Made by a program: the position numbers and the translations under genes. From the NCBI RefSeq assembly GCF_010727945.1, contig NZ_AP022569.1:3844001-3908000 (forward strand): 64,000 nt of DNA, in the 5' to 3' direction. The notes under the pieces were generated by a model, which was not told where the DNA came from, made no database searches, and saw only the letters and a list, made by a program, of their open reading frames with translations. Within the stretch, counting starts at the first letter, position 1. The number at the start of each line of letters is the position of its first letter. Origin of the DNA: Mycobacterium cookii (lineage in GTDB: Bacteria; Actinomycetota; Actinomycetes; Mycobacteriales; Mycobacteriaceae). This document shows, piece by piece, positions 1-10,205 of this stretch.

Positions 1-348
1 GCGTTTATGCGCTACATCGACGCCAACCGTGCGTCCTGGATCGTGATGTACGCGCAGGCCACCAACTCGCAGGCATTCGCCCACACCGTGCGGGAGGGAC
101 GCGAGCGAATCATCGCCCTGGTGGTGCGGGTGTTGCAGGCGGGCACCCGGAATCCCGAACCCGACGCCGACTTCGAGATGATCGCGGTCGCGCTGGTGGG
201 CGCCGGCGAAGCGATCGCGACCCGGCTCAGCACCGGTGACACCGACGTCGACGGCGCTGCCGAAGTGATGATCAACCTGTTCTGGCGTGGCCTCAAAGGT
301 AAGCCGGTCGACAAGGACGCGGCGGAATCCTCGATCGAATCCGGTTGA
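1..348 (+). CDS. TetR-family regulator, C-terminal part (5' end outside window)
   Basis: The frame is open from base 1 to a TGA at 346-348 and encodes about 115 residues of helical sequence. It contains WIVMYAQ, a long helix around RERIIALVVRVL, and the end segment AAEVMINLFWRGLKG. This is typical of the ligand-binding C-terminal half of TetR repressors; the DNA-binding N-terminus lies upstream of the window. By position it corresponds to M. tuberculosis Rv0238, which lies next to the htdX-fabG4-fadA2-fadE5 cluster (remembered synteny). It could therefore be the repressor of those genes, which is inference. The family call from half a protein is moderately secure. Confidence 0.7.
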   Translation, partial: AFMRYIDANRASWIVMYAQATNSQAFAHTVREGRERIIALVVRVLQAGTRNPEPDADFEMIAVALVGAGEAIATRLSTGDTDVDGAAEVMINLFWRGLKGKPVDKDAAESSIESG

Positions 349-351
349 CGG

Positions 352-1593
352 GTGATGGGACGACGCAACGCTGACTTCTTTTGTGCGGTAATCATTGTCG
401 GACTTCTGGCCGGGGTGGCCGGGTTGTCAACGATGCTGTTGCTGCGCTTCCTTGAACATCTCACCTATCACTACACATTCGGATCGTTACTGGAAGGCGT
501 CGCTGGTAGCAGCCCGGTCCGTCGCGCCATGGGGCCGATGGTCGGCGGAGCTCTTGCGGGGCTGGGGTGGTGGCGACTGCGGCGCCGGGCCGATATCCCG
601 TCGCTGTCCGATGCTATCGCAGACCGGTCGCGCATTCGCTTGCTGCCATTCGGTGTCGACGCGGCGCTGCAGGTGTTGGTCGTCGGCTCTGGTGCGTCGC
701 TGGGCCGTGAAGTCGCCCCTCGCCAATTCGCCATGGCTCTAGGGGATTTCGCCACAGGGTGGCTGAAGCGGCTGTCGGCGCACGATCGCGAGATCCTGCT
801 GGCCTGTGCGGCCGGCGCCGGACTCGGTGCGGTGTATGCGGTACCGCTCGGTGGCGCACTGTTCGCAGTGCGGATCATGTTGAAAACCTGGCATCCTCGG
901 GCGCTGGGTGCCGCATTGATCACTTCCAGCCTGGCGGTCGCGGTTTCCTCGTTTGCCACCCATGATCAGCCGATCCTGAACTGGCCCAGCCTGCACGTGT
1001 CGTATCGGCTGATCGGTTATGCACTGCTGTTAGCCCCGCTGACTCTTGGCTTGGGGCTCGCCTTCAACCGTCTCATGGCATCGGCACGTCACGCAGCGCT
1101 GACTCGATCGTGGCTGCTGATCCCGGCGCTCGCCGGAGCGGGATTGCTGATCGGTGTCTGCTCACGCTGGTGGCCCGAACTACCCGGCAACGGGAAATCG
1201 ATCCTGAGCGCAACCCTCGCCGGCGGCATGACCCTGGAAACGGCGGCGGTAGTTCTGGTTCTGAAACCAGTTCTGACGGCGGTGTTTTTGCGCGCCGGCG
1301 CGAGGGGCGGGATGCTCACCCCCGCGCTGGCCACCGGCGCCGCGGCAGGCACGCTGTTGGTGCTGACCGTCAACGCGCTGGCAGGAACTCAATATCATGT
1401 TCCGGCAGTCTCAATGGCCGGCGCAGCAGGAGTGTTGGCCATCACTCAACGTGCGCCATATTGGGCCGCGATCTTCGTCTGGGAACTCGCCAGGCCCCCG
1501 CTGTGGTTGCTGCTGGTTTTCCTGGTCGCTGCCCTTGGCGCGCACGGGTTGGAGCTCTTGGTCAACCGATTCCGCGGGCTAGTGCGCCCGTAG
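352..1593 (+). CDS. ClC-type chloride channel/transporter family protein
   Basis: A 413-residue, strongly hydrophobic protein with about ten membrane segments. The motif SLGREVAPRQFA near residue 120 corresponds to the ClC G-R-E-x-P segment holding the gating glutamate. GARGGMLTPALATGAAAG near residue 320 matches the second ClC pore motif (GxxTPxLxxGAxxG). The first pore motif GSGIP is not recognisable, only ADIPSLSDA, so ion selectivity is uncertain. The start is GTG at 352 or ATG at 355, four to seven bases after the TetR stop, suggesting co-transcription. Its 3' end overlaps the convergent htdX by 15 bp. I know of no ClC gene at this position in M. tuberculosis. Confidence 0.8.
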   Translation: MMGRRNADFFCAVIIVGLLAGVAGLSTMLLLRFLEHLTYHYTFGSLLEGVAGSSPVRRAMGPMVGGALAGLGWWRLRRRADIPSLSDAIADRSRIRLLPFGVDAALQVLVVGSGASLGREVAPRQFAMALGDFATGWLKRLSAHDREILLACAAGAGLGAVYAVPLGGALFAVRIMLKTWHPRALGAALITSSLAVAVSSFATHDQPILNWPSLHVSYRLIGYALLLAPLTLGLGLAFNRLMASARHAALTRSWLLIPALAGAGLLIGVCSRWWPELPGNGKSILSATLAGGMTLETAAVVLVLKPVLTAVFLRAGARGGMLTPALATGAAAGTLLVLTVNALAGTQYHVPAVSMAGAAGVLAITQRAPYWAAIFVWELARPPLWLLLVFLVAALGAHGLELLVNRFRGLVRP

Positions 1594-2421
1594 CGTGCCG
1601 GTCAGGTGCGGGTAGCCCTTGGCGATATTGCGCAAGCTGATGTCCCAGCCGTCTGGCACCTGTTCGACATACAGTCCGGCGCTCGCAGGCAGCAGCACCG
1701 GTTTGCCGAACCGCACCGAATACGTCACCGCATCGGGTAGTGAAGCTTCCAGGTTCGCCAATACCGCTGCCGCGCTGAACATCCCGTGCGCAATCACGGT
1801 CGGGAAGCCGAACAGCTTGGCTCCGACCGGGTTGGTGTGGATGGGGTTGTGGTCGCCACCGATAGACGCGTAGCGGCGGATCTGACCCGGCGATATCCGC
1901 ACGATCGCCTTCGGTGCCGGCAATTTGGGCTGCTTCTCCGGCGGCGGCTTGGGCTCGTCGGACAGGCTGGTCCGCTGCTGGTGCAGAAAGGTGGTGACCT
2001 GATGCCATGCCACCTCGTTGCCGATGCTGACATCGCTGATCAGGTCGACCAGCAGGCCTTTGCGGTGTTCGCGCAGGTTCTCCGCGTGGACCGCGATGTT
2101 GACGGTGTCGGTCACCTTGATCGGCCGATACCGGGTGATGTGGTTCTCGATGTGAACGGATCCCATTGCAGCGAAAGGGAAGTCGAATCCGGTCACCAGC
2201 GACATCACCGTCGGGAAGGTCAACGCGAACGGGTAGGTCAGCGGCACCGCGTCGCCGTACCGCAGGCCGGTGACCTCGGCGTAGTCGGCCACGTTGGCCC
2301 GATCGACGGGTAACTCGTAGACGTTCAGGGTGCGGGTGGGCAGAGTGTCGCTGCGTGGCACGAACGGCAACGCGCCGGCCGCCGCGCGCAGCATGTTCTT
2401 CAGACCGCTTGGTTGCGTCAC
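1579..2421 (-). CDS. htdX: (R)-specific 3-hydroxyacyl-thioester dehydratase HtdX (MaoC family)
   Basis: A 280-residue double hot-dog MaoC-type hydratase. The C-terminal half carries the hydratase-2 signature YASIGGDHNPIHTNP with the catalytic Asp and His, about residue 185-200. The N-terminal half holds a second, degenerate hot-dog domain. The reaction is reversible (de)hydration between trans-2-enoyl and (R)-3-hydroxyacyl thioesters. The start is GTG at 2421 with GGAGAA just upstream. It lies 18 bp downstream of fabG4 on the same strand, an arrangement known for Rv0241c-Rv0242c, so a hydratase-reductase operon for fatty acyl chains is likely. Confidence 0.9.
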   Translation of the reverse strand: MTQPSGLKNMLRAAAGALPFVPRSDTLPTRTLNVYELPVDRANVADYAEVTGLRYGDAVPLTYPFALTFPTVMSLVTGFDFPFAAMGSVHIENHITRYRPIKVTDTVNIAVHAENLREHRKGLLVDLISDVSIGNEVAWHQVTTFLHQQRTSLSDEPKPPPEKQPKLPAPKAIVRISPGQIRRYASIGGDHNPIHTNPVGAKLFGFPTVIAHGMFSAAAVLANLEASLPDAVTYSVRFGKPVLLPASAGLYVEQVPDGWDISLRNIAKGYPHLTGTLRAH

Positions 2422-2439
2422 TGGTTCTCCTCAGCCGGA

Positions 2440-3807
2440 CTAAGCGCCCAGCATCGCTTGGCCGCAGACGCGGATGACGTTACCCGTCACCGCATTCGAC
2501 GCGGGACTGGCGAAGTAGGCGATGGCCTCGGCCACGTCGACCGGCTGGCCGCCCTGATACAGCGAGTTGAGTCGACGGCCCACCTCGCGGGTGGCCAACG
2601 GGATGGCCGCGGTCATCTTGGTTTCGATGAAGCCCGGCGCGACGGCGTTGATCGTGACGCCCTTCTCGGCGAGCTGCGGTGCCAGCGCCTGAGTCAACCC
2701 GATCATGCCGGCCTTGGTGGTGGCGTAGTTGGTCTGCCCGCGGTTGCCCGAGATGCCGGCCATCGACGACAAGCCGATCACCCGGCCACCCTCGCCGATG
2801 CTGCCGTTGTCAACCAGCCCCTCGGTGAGGCGTTGCGGCGCAAGCAGATTCACGGCCAAAACGGAGTTCCACCGCGCGTCGTCCATGTTCGCGAGCAACT
2901 TGTCGCGGGTGATCCCGGCGTTGTTGACCAGGATGTCGGCCCGCCTGGCGTAGTGCTCGTTCAGGTGCGCGGTGATCTGGTCGACGGCGTCGTCGGCGGT
3001 CACGTCGAGTGCCAGCGCGGTGCCACCGATGCGGGTGACCGTCTCGGCCAGAGCCTCGGCGGCGGACTCGACGTCGATCGCCACCACGCGGGCCCCGTCG
3101 CGGGCGAAGACCTCGGCGATGGTCGCGCCGATGCCTCGGGCGGCACCAGTCACGATGCCGACCTTGCCGTCCAGCGGCTTGTCCCAATCGGCGGGCGGCG
3201 TGGCGTCGGCGGCTCCCACGTAGAACACCTGGCCGTCCACGTAGGCCGACTTGGCCGACAGGATGAACCGCAGGGTGGATTCCGCGCCGGTGGCCGCCGG
3301 CTTGGCGTCGGGGGACAGGTACACCAGTGCCGCGGTGGCGCCGTGTTGCAGTTCCTTGCCCAGCGAGCGGGTGAAGCCCTCCAGTGCCCGCTGTGCGATC
3401 CGCTCGTCGGCGCTCTTGGCTTCATCGGGCGTGGTACCGACGACGACCACGCGGCCCGAGTGGCCGATGTTGCGCATCAGCGGCGTGAAGAACTCATGCA
3501 GAGCCGTCAGCCCGGCCGGCGTCGTGATGCCGGTCGCGTCGAACACCAGGCCGCCGAACGAGTCCGCCCAGCGGCCACCGAGATTGGCACCCACCACGTC
3601 GTAGTCGTCGGCCAGCGCCGCCCGGAGCGGCTCGACCACCCGTCCCTCGCCGCCGATCAGCAGCGACCCGGCCAGCGGCGGATCACCGGCCCGATAGCGC
3701 CGCAGCGTCTCGGGCTGCGGGATACCAAGCTGCTTGGCAAGGAACGAGCCGGGCCCGGAGTTGACGACTTGGGAGAATAGATCGGGTGCCACTGAGTTGC
3801 CTTCCAT
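2440..3807 (-). CDS. fabG4: 3-oxoacyl-thioester reductase FabG4 (high-molecular-weight FabG)
   Basis: 455 residues, close to the 454 of M. tuberculosis FabG4. The N-terminal ~200 residues form the extra flavodoxin-like domain of HMW FabG. The SDR domain follows, with the nucleotide motif [11 protein letters not shown] near residue 220, NNAG, the catalytic Ser in LSSMAG, and YATTKAG supplying Tyr and Lys. It reduces 3-ketoacyl thioesters to 3-hydroxyacyl thioesters, NADH-linked in the characterised homologue. ATG start at 3807. It is divergent from fadA2 across a 107-bp spacer holding a palindromic operator-like site, and leads into htdX. Confidence 0.93.
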   Translation of the reverse strand: MEGNSVAPDLFSQVVNSGPGSFLAKQLGIPQPETLRRYRAGDPPLAGSLLIGGEGRVVEPLRAALADDYDVVGANLGGRWADSFGGLVFDATGITTPAGLTALHEFFTPLMRNIGHSGRVVVVGTTPDEAKSADERIAQRALEGFTRSLGKELQHGATAALVYLSPDAKPAATGAESTLRFILSAKSAYVDGQVFYVGAADATPPADWDKPLDGKVGIVTGAARGIGATIAEVFARDGARVVAIDVESAAEALAETVTRIGGTALALDVTADDAVDQITAHLNEHYARRADILVNNAGITRDKLLANMDDARWNSVLAVNLLAPQRLTEGLVDNGSIGEGGRVIGLSSMAGISGNRGQTNYATTKAGMIGLTQALAPQLAEKGVTINAVAPGFIETKMTAAIPLATREVGRRLNSLYQGGQPVDVAEAIAYFASPASNAVTGNVIRVCGQAMLGA

Positions 3808-3841
3808 GCTGTGGGGTACCAGTACCGTAGTCGAGAGCTAA

Positions 3842-3857
3842 CTTACTCCAGAGTAAG
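3842..3857. promoter_or_regulatory. Palindromic operator-like site between fabG4 and fadA2
   Basis: CTTACTC and GAGTAAG form perfect 7-bp arms around a CA spacer, in the divergent promoter region. The core TTAC-N6-GTAA recurs upstream of fadE5 at 7530-7543, suggesting one repressor controls both; the neighbouring TetR protein is the obvious candidate. That link is inference. Confidence 0.55.
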
Positions 3858-3914
3858 AACAGTGAGTAGTATGGCTCCCAGCCGTGGATAACCATCAACC
3901 GACGGAGATAAGCG

Positions 3915-5261
3915 TTGCCTTCTCAAAGCACATCAGCTGAAAGCTCGTCTGCAAGTGCCCAAGCGACCGCCCCCAAGCGACGCGTCGCGGTGCTGGGCGG
4001 CAATCGAATCCCCTTCGCGCGCTCGGATCGCGCCTACGCCCAGGCGTCGAATCAAGACATGTTCACCGCCGCGCTGGGCGGCCTGGTCGACCGGTTCGGC
4101 CTGGCGGGCGAGCGGTTGGGCGCGGTGATCGGCGGCGCGGTGCTCAAGCACAGCCGCGACTTCAACCTGATGCGCGAAAGCGTGCTCGGATCCGCGCTGT
4201 CGTCCTACACGCCGGCGTTCGACCTGCAGCAAGCCTGCGGCACCGGTCTGCAAGCGGCGATTGCCGCGGCCGACGGTATCGCCGCGGGGCGCTACGAGGC
4301 GGCCGCCGCGGGCGGGGTGGACACCACCTCCGATGCCCCGATCGCACTCGGCAACAACCTGCGTCACACCCTGCTCGGGCTGCGCCGGTCGAAGTCCAAC
4401 GTCGAGCGGCTGAAGCTGGTCGGCAAGCTTCCCGCCAGCCTCGGCGTCGAGATCCCGGTGAACAGCGAGCCGCGCACCGGGCTGTCGATGGGTGAGCACC
4501 AGGCCATCACCGCCAAGCAGATGGGCATCAAGCGCGTCGACCAGGATGAGCTGGCCGCCGCCAGCCACCGCAACATGGCGGCGGCGTACGACCGCGGATT
4601 CTTCGACGACCTGGTCACCCCGTTTCTGGGCCTGTACCGCGACGACAACCTGCGCGCCGACTCGTCGGCGGAAAAGCTGGCCAAACTCAAGCCTGTGTTC
4701 GGCGTGAAAGCCGGCGACGCCACGATGACGGCGGGCAACTCGACGCCGTTGACCGACGGCGCGTCGGTCGCGCTGCTGTCCACCGAAGAGTGGGCCGCCG
4801 AGCACTCACTGACCCCACTGGCGTTCTTCGTGGACGCCGAGACGGCTTCGGTCGATTACGTCAATGGCGCCGACGGACTGCTGATGGCGCCGACCTACGC
4901 GGTGCCGCGCCTGCTGGCCCGCAACGGTCTGACGTTGCAGGACTTCGACTTCTACGAGATCCACGAGGCGTTCGCGTCGGTGGTGCTCGCACACTTGCAG
5001 GCCTGGGAGTCCGAGGAGTACTGCAAGGAGCGGCTCGGCCTCGATGCGGCGCTGGGATCCATCGACCGGTCCAAGCTCAACGTCAACGGCTCGTCGTTGG
5101 CCGCCGGCCACCCGTTCGCTGCGACGGGCGGGCGCATTCTCGCCCAGCTGGCCAAGCAGCTGCACGAGGCCAAGGCCCAGAACGGCGGGAAGCCGGTGCG
5201 TGGCCTGATTTCCATCTGCGCGGCGGGCGGGCAGGGCGTCGCCGCCATTCTGGAGGCGTGA
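3915..5261 (+). CDS. fadA2: Acetyl-CoA acyltransferase (thiolase) FadA2
   Basis: A 448-residue thiolase. QQACGTGLQAA around residue 107 carries the acyl-accepting Cys. HEAFASVV provides the catalytic His, and ICAAGGQGVAAILE at the C-terminus holds the second Cys and the thiolase glycine motif. It performs thiolytic cleavage of 3-ketoacyl-CoA or the reverse condensation. The start is TTG at 3915, chosen because GGAG lies eight bases upstream and there is no in-frame ATG before the conserved domain; the first 20 residues are a Ser/Ala-rich tail. Its place between fabG4 and fadE5 matches Rv0243. Confidence 0.92.
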   Translation: MPSQSTSAESSSASAQATAPKRRVAVLGGNRIPFARSDRAYAQASNQDMFTAALGGLVDRFGLAGERLGAVIGGAVLKHSRDFNLMRESVLGSALSSYTPAFDLQQACGTGLQAAIAAADGIAAGRYEAAAAGGVDTTSDAPIALGNNLRHTLLGLRRSKSNVERLKLVGKLPASLGVEIPVNSEPRTGLSMGEHQAITAKQMGIKRVDQDELAAASHRNMAAAYDRGFFDDLVTPFLGLYRDDNLRADSSAEKLAKLKPVFGVKAGDATMTAGNSTPLTDGASVALLSTEEWAAEHSLTPLAFFVDAETASVDYVNGADGLLMAPTYAVPRLLARNGLTLQDFDFYEIHEAFASVVLAHLQAWESEEYCKERLGLDAALGSIDRSKLNVNGSSLAAGHPFAATGGRILAQLAKQLHEAKAQNGGKPVRGLISICAAGGQGVAAILEA

Positions 5262-5592
5262 AACAAGCAACATCGGCCCCGCGTTTAGCGACCCGGTAGC
5301 GCGGGGTAGCCATCGGCTGGATAGCTCCGTGTTGCCGTCCGAGCCCCGACCCGATGGCACGCGGAGCGTCCCCGAAACGGCTTCGGCCTGGTAACAGGTG
5401 TCGAGCCATCACCGGGGCCGCCGACGGCATGAGGGGATTCCGGCGGCGGCCCCTCCCCTCGTCTTGAGTTGGCTGGCGTCCCAGCCGGACCGCAGCAACA
5501 TCTCCGTGCGCGGCACATCCAGTGGGTGATATCGCATGCGCGTCGCTTTGAAAAACAGTGCCGCGGAGAGGCGCCCGGCACCGGACATAGCA
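5262..5592. other. Convergent intergenic stretch with inverted repeats, no gene recognised
   Basis: About 330 bp after fadA2 without a convincing coding frame. It holds GCCATCGG at 5309-5316 paired with CCGATGGC at 5351-5358, and a 10-bp stem GGGGCCGCCG at 5414-5423 with its complement at 5444-5453. These could be fadA2 termination structures, a structured RNA or relics of a lost gene; nothing decides between these. Confidence 0.4.
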
Positions 5593-5625
5593 AAATCCCC
5601 CGTCTCCGAGGAGAGCGGGGGATTT
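5593..5625. terminator. Bidirectional hairpin terminator between fadA2 and fadE5
   Basis: AAATCCCCCG at 5593-5602 pairs perfectly with CGGGGGATTT at 5616-5625, with a 13-base loop region that itself can pair in part. The A/T ends give a short U tract in either direction. It lies just past the fadE5 stop and between convergent genes, as expected for a shared intrinsic terminator. Confidence 0.75.
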
Positions 5626-5639
5626 CGCTGTTCTGTGGA

Positions 5640-7478
5640 TCAGAAGCTGGCTTCGTCGAGCTCCATGATGTCGTTGTCGATGGTCTCCAACACCTGGCGG
5701 GTGCTGGTCAACAGCGGCAGGAAGTTCTTCGCGAAGAACGAGGCCACGGCGATCTTGCCTTCGTAGTAGGCCTTATCGGCTTCGCTGACACCGCCGGCGT
5801 CGAGCGCCTCGAGCGCCACGGCTGCCTGACGCTGCAGGAGCCAGCCGATGACCAGGTCACCAACGCTCATCAGGAAGCGCACCGAACCGGTGCCGACCTT
5901 GTAGATGCTGGAGATCTCGTCCTGCGCGGCCATCAGGTAACCGGTCAGCGTCGCGGCCATCGCCTGCACGTCGGCCAGCGCGGTGGATAACAGCGCCCGC
6001 TCGGCCTTGAGGCGACCGTTGCCGGACTCGTTCTTGATGAACTCCTCGATCTGGCCCGACACGTGACCCAACGCCACACCCTTGTCGCGGACGATCTTGC
6101 GGAAGAAGAAGTCCTGCGCCTGAATGGCAGTGGTGCCCTCGTAGAGCGAGTCGATCTTGGCGTCACGGATGTACTGCTCGATCGGGTAGTCCTGCAAGAA
6201 GCCGGACCCGCCGAAGGTCTGCAGGCTCTCGGTGAGCTTGGCGTATGCCTGCTCCGAGCCGACACCCTTGACGATCGGCAGCATCAGGTCGTTGACCCTG
6301 ACCGCCAAGTCGGCGTCCACATCGTGCAGCGCCTTGGCAACCGCCGCGTCCTGGTAGGTCGCGGTGTAGAGGTACAGCGCGCGCAGTCCCTCGGCGTAGG
6401 CCTTCTGGGTCATCAGGCTGCGACGCACGTCGGGGTGGTGCGTGATGGTCACCCGCGGCGCGGTCTTGTCGGTCATCTGGGTCAGGTCGGCGCCCTGCAC
6501 ACGCTCCTTGGCGTAGGCCAGCGCGTTCAGGTAGCCGGTGGACAGCGTCGCGATGGCCTTGGTACCGACCAGCATGCGGGCGTTTTCGATCACCTCGAAC
6601 ATCTGCGCGATGCCGTTGTGCACCTCGCCGACCAGCCACCCCTTGGCGGGCACATCGTGCTGACCGAAGGTGAGCTCACACGTCGCGGAGACCTTCAGGC
6701 CCATCTTGTGCTCAACGTTGGTGACGAAGACGCCGTTGCGCTCGCCCGGCTCACCGGTCTCGAAGTCGAACAGGAACTTCGGCACGAAGAACAGCGACAG
6801 GCCCTTGGTGCCGGGTCCGGCACCCTCGGGGCGGGCCAGCACCAGGTGGAAGATGTTCTCGAACATGTCGTCCGAGTCCCCTGAAGTGATGAACCGCTTC
6901 ACGCCGTCGATGTGCCAGGAGCCGTCGTCCTGCTGGATGGCCTTGGTGCGGCCGGCGCCGACGTCCGAACCGGCGTCCGGCTCGGTGAGCACCATGGTGG
7001 AACCCCAGCCACGCTCGGCGGCGATGATGGCCCACTTCTTCTGCTCTTCGGTCGCCAGGTTGTAAAAGATCTGCGCGAAGCCCGCGCCGCCGGCGTACAT
7101 CCACACCGCCGGGTTGGCGCCGAGCAGGTGCTCGTGCAACGCCCACAGCAACACCTTGGGCATCGGCATGCCGCCGAGTTCTTCGTCCAGGCCTACCTTG
7201 TCCCAGCCGCCCTCGATGACCGCGTGCACGGACTTCTTGAACGCCTCGGGCAGAGCCACGGAGTGAGTCTCGGGGTCAAATACCGGCGGGTTGCGGTCAC
7301 CTTCGACGAATGAGTCCGCGACGGGGCCCTCGGCCAGCCGGCTCATTTCGGTAAGCATTTCGCGGGCGGTGTCGGCGTCAAGGTCGGTGTAGTCGCCTTC
7401 GCCGAATGCCTTGTCAATGCCCAGCACTTCAAACAGGTTGAATACCTGGTCGCGGACATTGCTCTTGTAGTGGCTCAC
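5640..7478 (-). CDS. fadE5: Acyl-CoA dehydrogenase FadE5
   Basis: A long-type acyl-CoA dehydrogenase of 612 residues; the M. tuberculosis homologue is 611. It has [15 protein letters not shown] (FAD/substrate loop), RFITSGD, and [15 protein letters not shown] near the C-terminal half, which includes the acyl-CoA dehydrogenase EGTT signature. It oxidises acyl-CoA to trans-2-enoyl-CoA in beta-oxidation. I chose the GTG at 7478 (reading [11 protein letters not shown]) because GAGGAGG sits five to ten bases upstream; the frame also opens at a GTG at 7505 but that extension contains the ribosome site itself. It is convergent with fadA2, and its promoter carries the shared TTAC-N6-GTAA site. Confidence 0.92.
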   Translation of the reverse strand: MSHYKSNVRDQVFNLFEVLGIDKAFGEGDYTDLDADTAREMLTEMSRLAEGPVADSFVEGDRNPPVFDPETHSVALPEAFKKSVHAVIEGGWDKVGLDEELGGMPMPKVLLWALHEHLLGANPAVWMYAGGAGFAQIFYNLATEEQKKWAIIAAERGWGSTMVLTEPDAGSDVGAGRTKAIQQDDGSWHIDGVKRFITSGDSDDMFENIFHLVLARPEGAGPGTKGLSLFFVPKFLFDFETGEPGERNGVFVTNVEHKMGLKVSATCELTFGQHDVPAKGWLVGEVHNGIAQMFEVIENARMLVGTKAIATLSTGYLNALAYAKERVQGADLTQMTDKTAPRVTITHHPDVRRSLMTQKAYAEGLRALYLYTATYQDAAVAKALHDVDADLAVRVNDLMLPIVKGVGSEQAYAKLTESLQTFGGSGFLQDYPIEQYIRDAKIDSLYEGTTAIQAQDFFFRKIVRDKGVALGHVSGQIEEFIKNESGNGRLKAERALLSTALADVQAMAATLTGYLMAAQDEISSIYKVGTGSVRFLMSVGDLVIGWLLQRQAAVALEALDAGGVSEADKAYYEGKIAVASFFAKNFLPLLTSTRQVLETIDNDIMELDEASF

Positions 7479-7529
7479 TTGGTTCCTCCTCGATGAGAAC
7501 GCCACATCAGGTTGGGTACTAGGACTAAG

Positions 7530-7569
7530 TTACCCACCAGTAACACGCTTAAGTTATACCCATCAGAAA
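7530..7569. promoter_or_regulatory. Operator-like repeats upstream of fadE5
   Basis: TTACCCACCAGTAA at 7530-7543 shares the TTAC-N6-GTAA frame of the fabG4/fadA2 site. A degenerate second copy, TACCCATCAGAAA, lies at 7557-7569. Further along, CCAAC-CA-GTTGG (about 7611-7622) is another short inverted repeat, closer to the divergent oxygenase gene. These fit a repressor-controlled divergent promoter. Confidence 0.5.
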
Positions 7570-7679
7570 CCCGGCGCAACCGACTGTGAGCTAAATTTCA
7601 TTGGCTAATCAACCAACCAGTTGGATTCGCCCTGATCAGGACCCTGGCACACCAGTTCACCTGCGACAATGATAGGTAC

Positions 7680-8696
7680 GTGGCATCTGTGTCAAGCGTC
7701 ACGAAGCTCCCAGAAGTGGACCTGCGCAACAGTCCTGGCCAACTGCGGGAACGCCTGCGCGAGGTCGCCCACGAGGTCGGCTTCTTCTACCTGATCGGCC
7801 ACGGTGTGCCCGCGGAGCTGACCCGCCGGCTGATGACGGCCGCGCGACGACTGTTCGCCCTGACGCAGTCGGAGAAGGACGCCGTCGCGATGGTCCGGAG
7901 CCCGCATTTCCGTGGCTACACCCGGCTCGGCGGTGAGCTGACCCGCGGTGCGGTGGATTGGCGCGAGCAGATCGACATCGGCCCGGAGCGCGCCCCAATA
8001 GGCGGCCCGGGCAAGCCGGACTATCTGTGGCTGCAGGGCCCCAACCAGTGGCCCGCCGCGCTGCCCGAGCTGCCGCGACTCATCGGCGAGTGGGACGCCG
8101 CGCTCAGTGCGGTCGGCCGGACCCTGCTGCGGCACTGGGCGGCCTCGCTGGGCAGCGCGCCGGATGTCTTCGACGCCGCGTTCGCCGAGGCCCCCGCCAC
8201 CCTGATCAAGATCGTGCACTATCCGTCGACCGCGGCCAGCTCGCAAGGTGTGGGAGCGCATCGAGATTCCGGGGTGCTGACGCTGCTGCTGGCCGAGCCG
8301 GGCGTCGACGGCCTGCAAGTGCGGGTCGCCCGCGACGGCGCCTGGGTCGACGTGCCCGGACGGGAGGGAGCGTTCATCGTCAACATCGGCGAGCTGCTGG
8401 AGGTGGCGACCAACGGTTACCTGCGGGCCACCGAGCACCGGGTCAATCTGCAGCGCTCGGCCGACCGGATCTCGGTGCCGTACTTCTTCAACCCGCGACT
8501 GGACGCGCAGATCCCGACCCTGACGCTGCCCGCCGAACTCGCACAGCACGCCGGCGCGCGCGCCGACCCCGCCGACCCGATCTTCGCGGTATACGGCCGC
8601 AACGCCTGGAAGAGCAGGCTGCGGGCCCATCCCGACGTCGCCGCCGCGCACGGCTACGTAACGGGTGCCGCGCAAGATGTAACGCCGGGCGAGTAG
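7680..8696 (+). CDS. 2-oxoglutarate/Fe(II) dioxygenase, isopenicillin-N-synthase-like family
   Basis: 338 residues. The N-terminal region (VDLRNSPGQLRERLREVAHEVGF then LIGHGVP) is the DIOX_N domain. GAHRDSGVLTLLL gives the H-x-D iron ligands around residue 200. ATEHRVN supplies the distal His about residue 258, and RISVPYFFNP the Arg-x-Ser 2-oxoglutarate contact. All key residues of an active Fe(II)/2OG enzyme are present. The substrate is unknown; such proteins include oxidative-modification enzymes for amino acids and nucleobases. GTG start at 7680. It is divergent from fadE5; M. tuberculosis has no gene I recall here, so it may be accessory. Confidence 0.85.
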   Translation: MASVSSVTKLPEVDLRNSPGQLRERLREVAHEVGFFYLIGHGVPAELTRRLMTAARRLFALTQSEKDAVAMVRSPHFRGYTRLGGELTRGAVDWREQIDIGPERAPIGGPGKPDYLWLQGPNQWPAALPELPRLIGEWDAALSAVGRTLLRHWAASLGSAPDVFDAAFAEAPATLIKIVHYPSTAASSQGVGAHRDSGVLTLLLAEPGVDGLQVRVARDGAWVDVPGREGAFIVNIGELLEVATNGYLRATEHRVNLQRSADRISVPYFFNPRLDAQIPTLTLPAELAQHAGARADPADPIFAVYGRNAWKSRLRAHPDVAAAHGYVTGAAQDVTPGE

Positions 8697-8731
8697 GGTC
8701 GTTTTACGAAAAAGCCCGTCGACGCGAATGA

Positions 8732-9384
<653 letters not shown>

Positions 9385-9458
9385 GATCACCGCCTTACCC
9401 GTTGAAACGGCGGGGTGAACTAAAACCCCACTCGCGTCGAGGCTACGCGCGAATCGGC

Positions 9459-10205
9459 TCAGCGGCGGAAAAGCTTGTTGCCCAACCACACGACTGGATC
9501 GTATTTGCGGTCGGCGACGCGTTCTTTCATCGGGATCAGCGCGTTGTCGGTGATCTTGATGCTCTCGGGGCAGACCTCGGTGCAGCACTTGGTGATGTTG
9601 CAGTACCCGAGGCCGTGCTCCTCCTGGGCCTCGTTGCGCCGGTCGCGGGTGTCGAGCGGATGCATTTCCAACTCGGCTATCCGCATCAGGTAACGCGGGC
9701 CGGCGAACGCCTCTTTGTTGTCCTCGTGGTCACGGATCACGTGACAGACGTTGTTGCACAGGAAGCATTCGATGCACTTACGGAACTCCTGGGAGCGCTC
9801 CACATCTTCCTGCGCCATCCGGTACTCACCGGGCTGGAGGTCTTTCGGCGGCGCGAACGACGGGATCTCCCGGGCCTTTTCGTAGTTGAACGACACGTCG
9901 GTCACCAGGTCGCGGATCACCGGGAAGGTCCGGATCGGCGTCACAGTGACGACCTCGTCTTCGGCGAAGGTCGACATCCGCGTCATACACATCAGCCGCG
10001 GTTTGCCGTTGACCTCGGCCGAGCACGATCCGCACTTGCCGGCTTTACAGTTCCACCGGACCGCCAGGTCCGGCGTCTGGGTCTGCTGCAGGCGGTGGAT
10101 GATGTCGAGCACCACCTCGCCCTCGTTGACCTCCACGGTGAAGTCCTGCAATCCACCGCCGGCCTCGTCGCCACGCCATACCCGCAAGGTCGCGTCATAT
10201 GTCAT
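9459..10205 (-). CDS. sdhB: Succinate dehydrogenase 1 iron-sulfur subunit SdhB
   Basis: 248 residues, equal to the M. tuberculosis homologue Rv0247c. CKAGKCGSCSAEVNG around residue 60 binds the plant-type [2Fe-2S] cluster. CIECFLCNNVCHVI near 150 and CTEVCPESIKI near 205 ligate the [4Fe-4S] and [3Fe-4S] clusters. It passes electrons from SdhA flavin to the membrane subunit. I chose ATG 10205 over the GTG at 10214: GGAGGAG lies correctly upstream and that site sits inside a MIRU repeat that fuses the sdhA stop to the sdhB start. Confidence 0.93.
   Translation of the reverse strand: MTYDATLRVWRGDEAGGGLQDFTVEVNEGEVVLDIIHRLQQTQTPDLAVRWNCKAGKCGSCSAEVNGKPRLMCMTRMSTFAEDEVVTVTPIRTFPVIRDLVTDVSFNYEKAREIPSFAPPKDLQPGEYRMAQEDVERSQEFRKCIECFLCNNVCHVIRDHEDNKEAFAGPRYLMRIAELEMHPLDTRDRRNEAQEEHGLGYCNITKCCTEVCPESIKITDNALIPMKERVADRKYDPVVWLGNKLFRR

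Noticed and set aside
2413..3780. 455-codon plus-strand frame opposite fabG4
   Set aside because: Arg/Gly/His-rich translation without family resemblance; antisense shadow of an SDR gene.
5262..5592. Cobalamin riboswitch
   Set aside because: Considered because of the stems and conserved-looking GC pairs, but the B12-box and the usual spacing to a cobalamin gene are absent.
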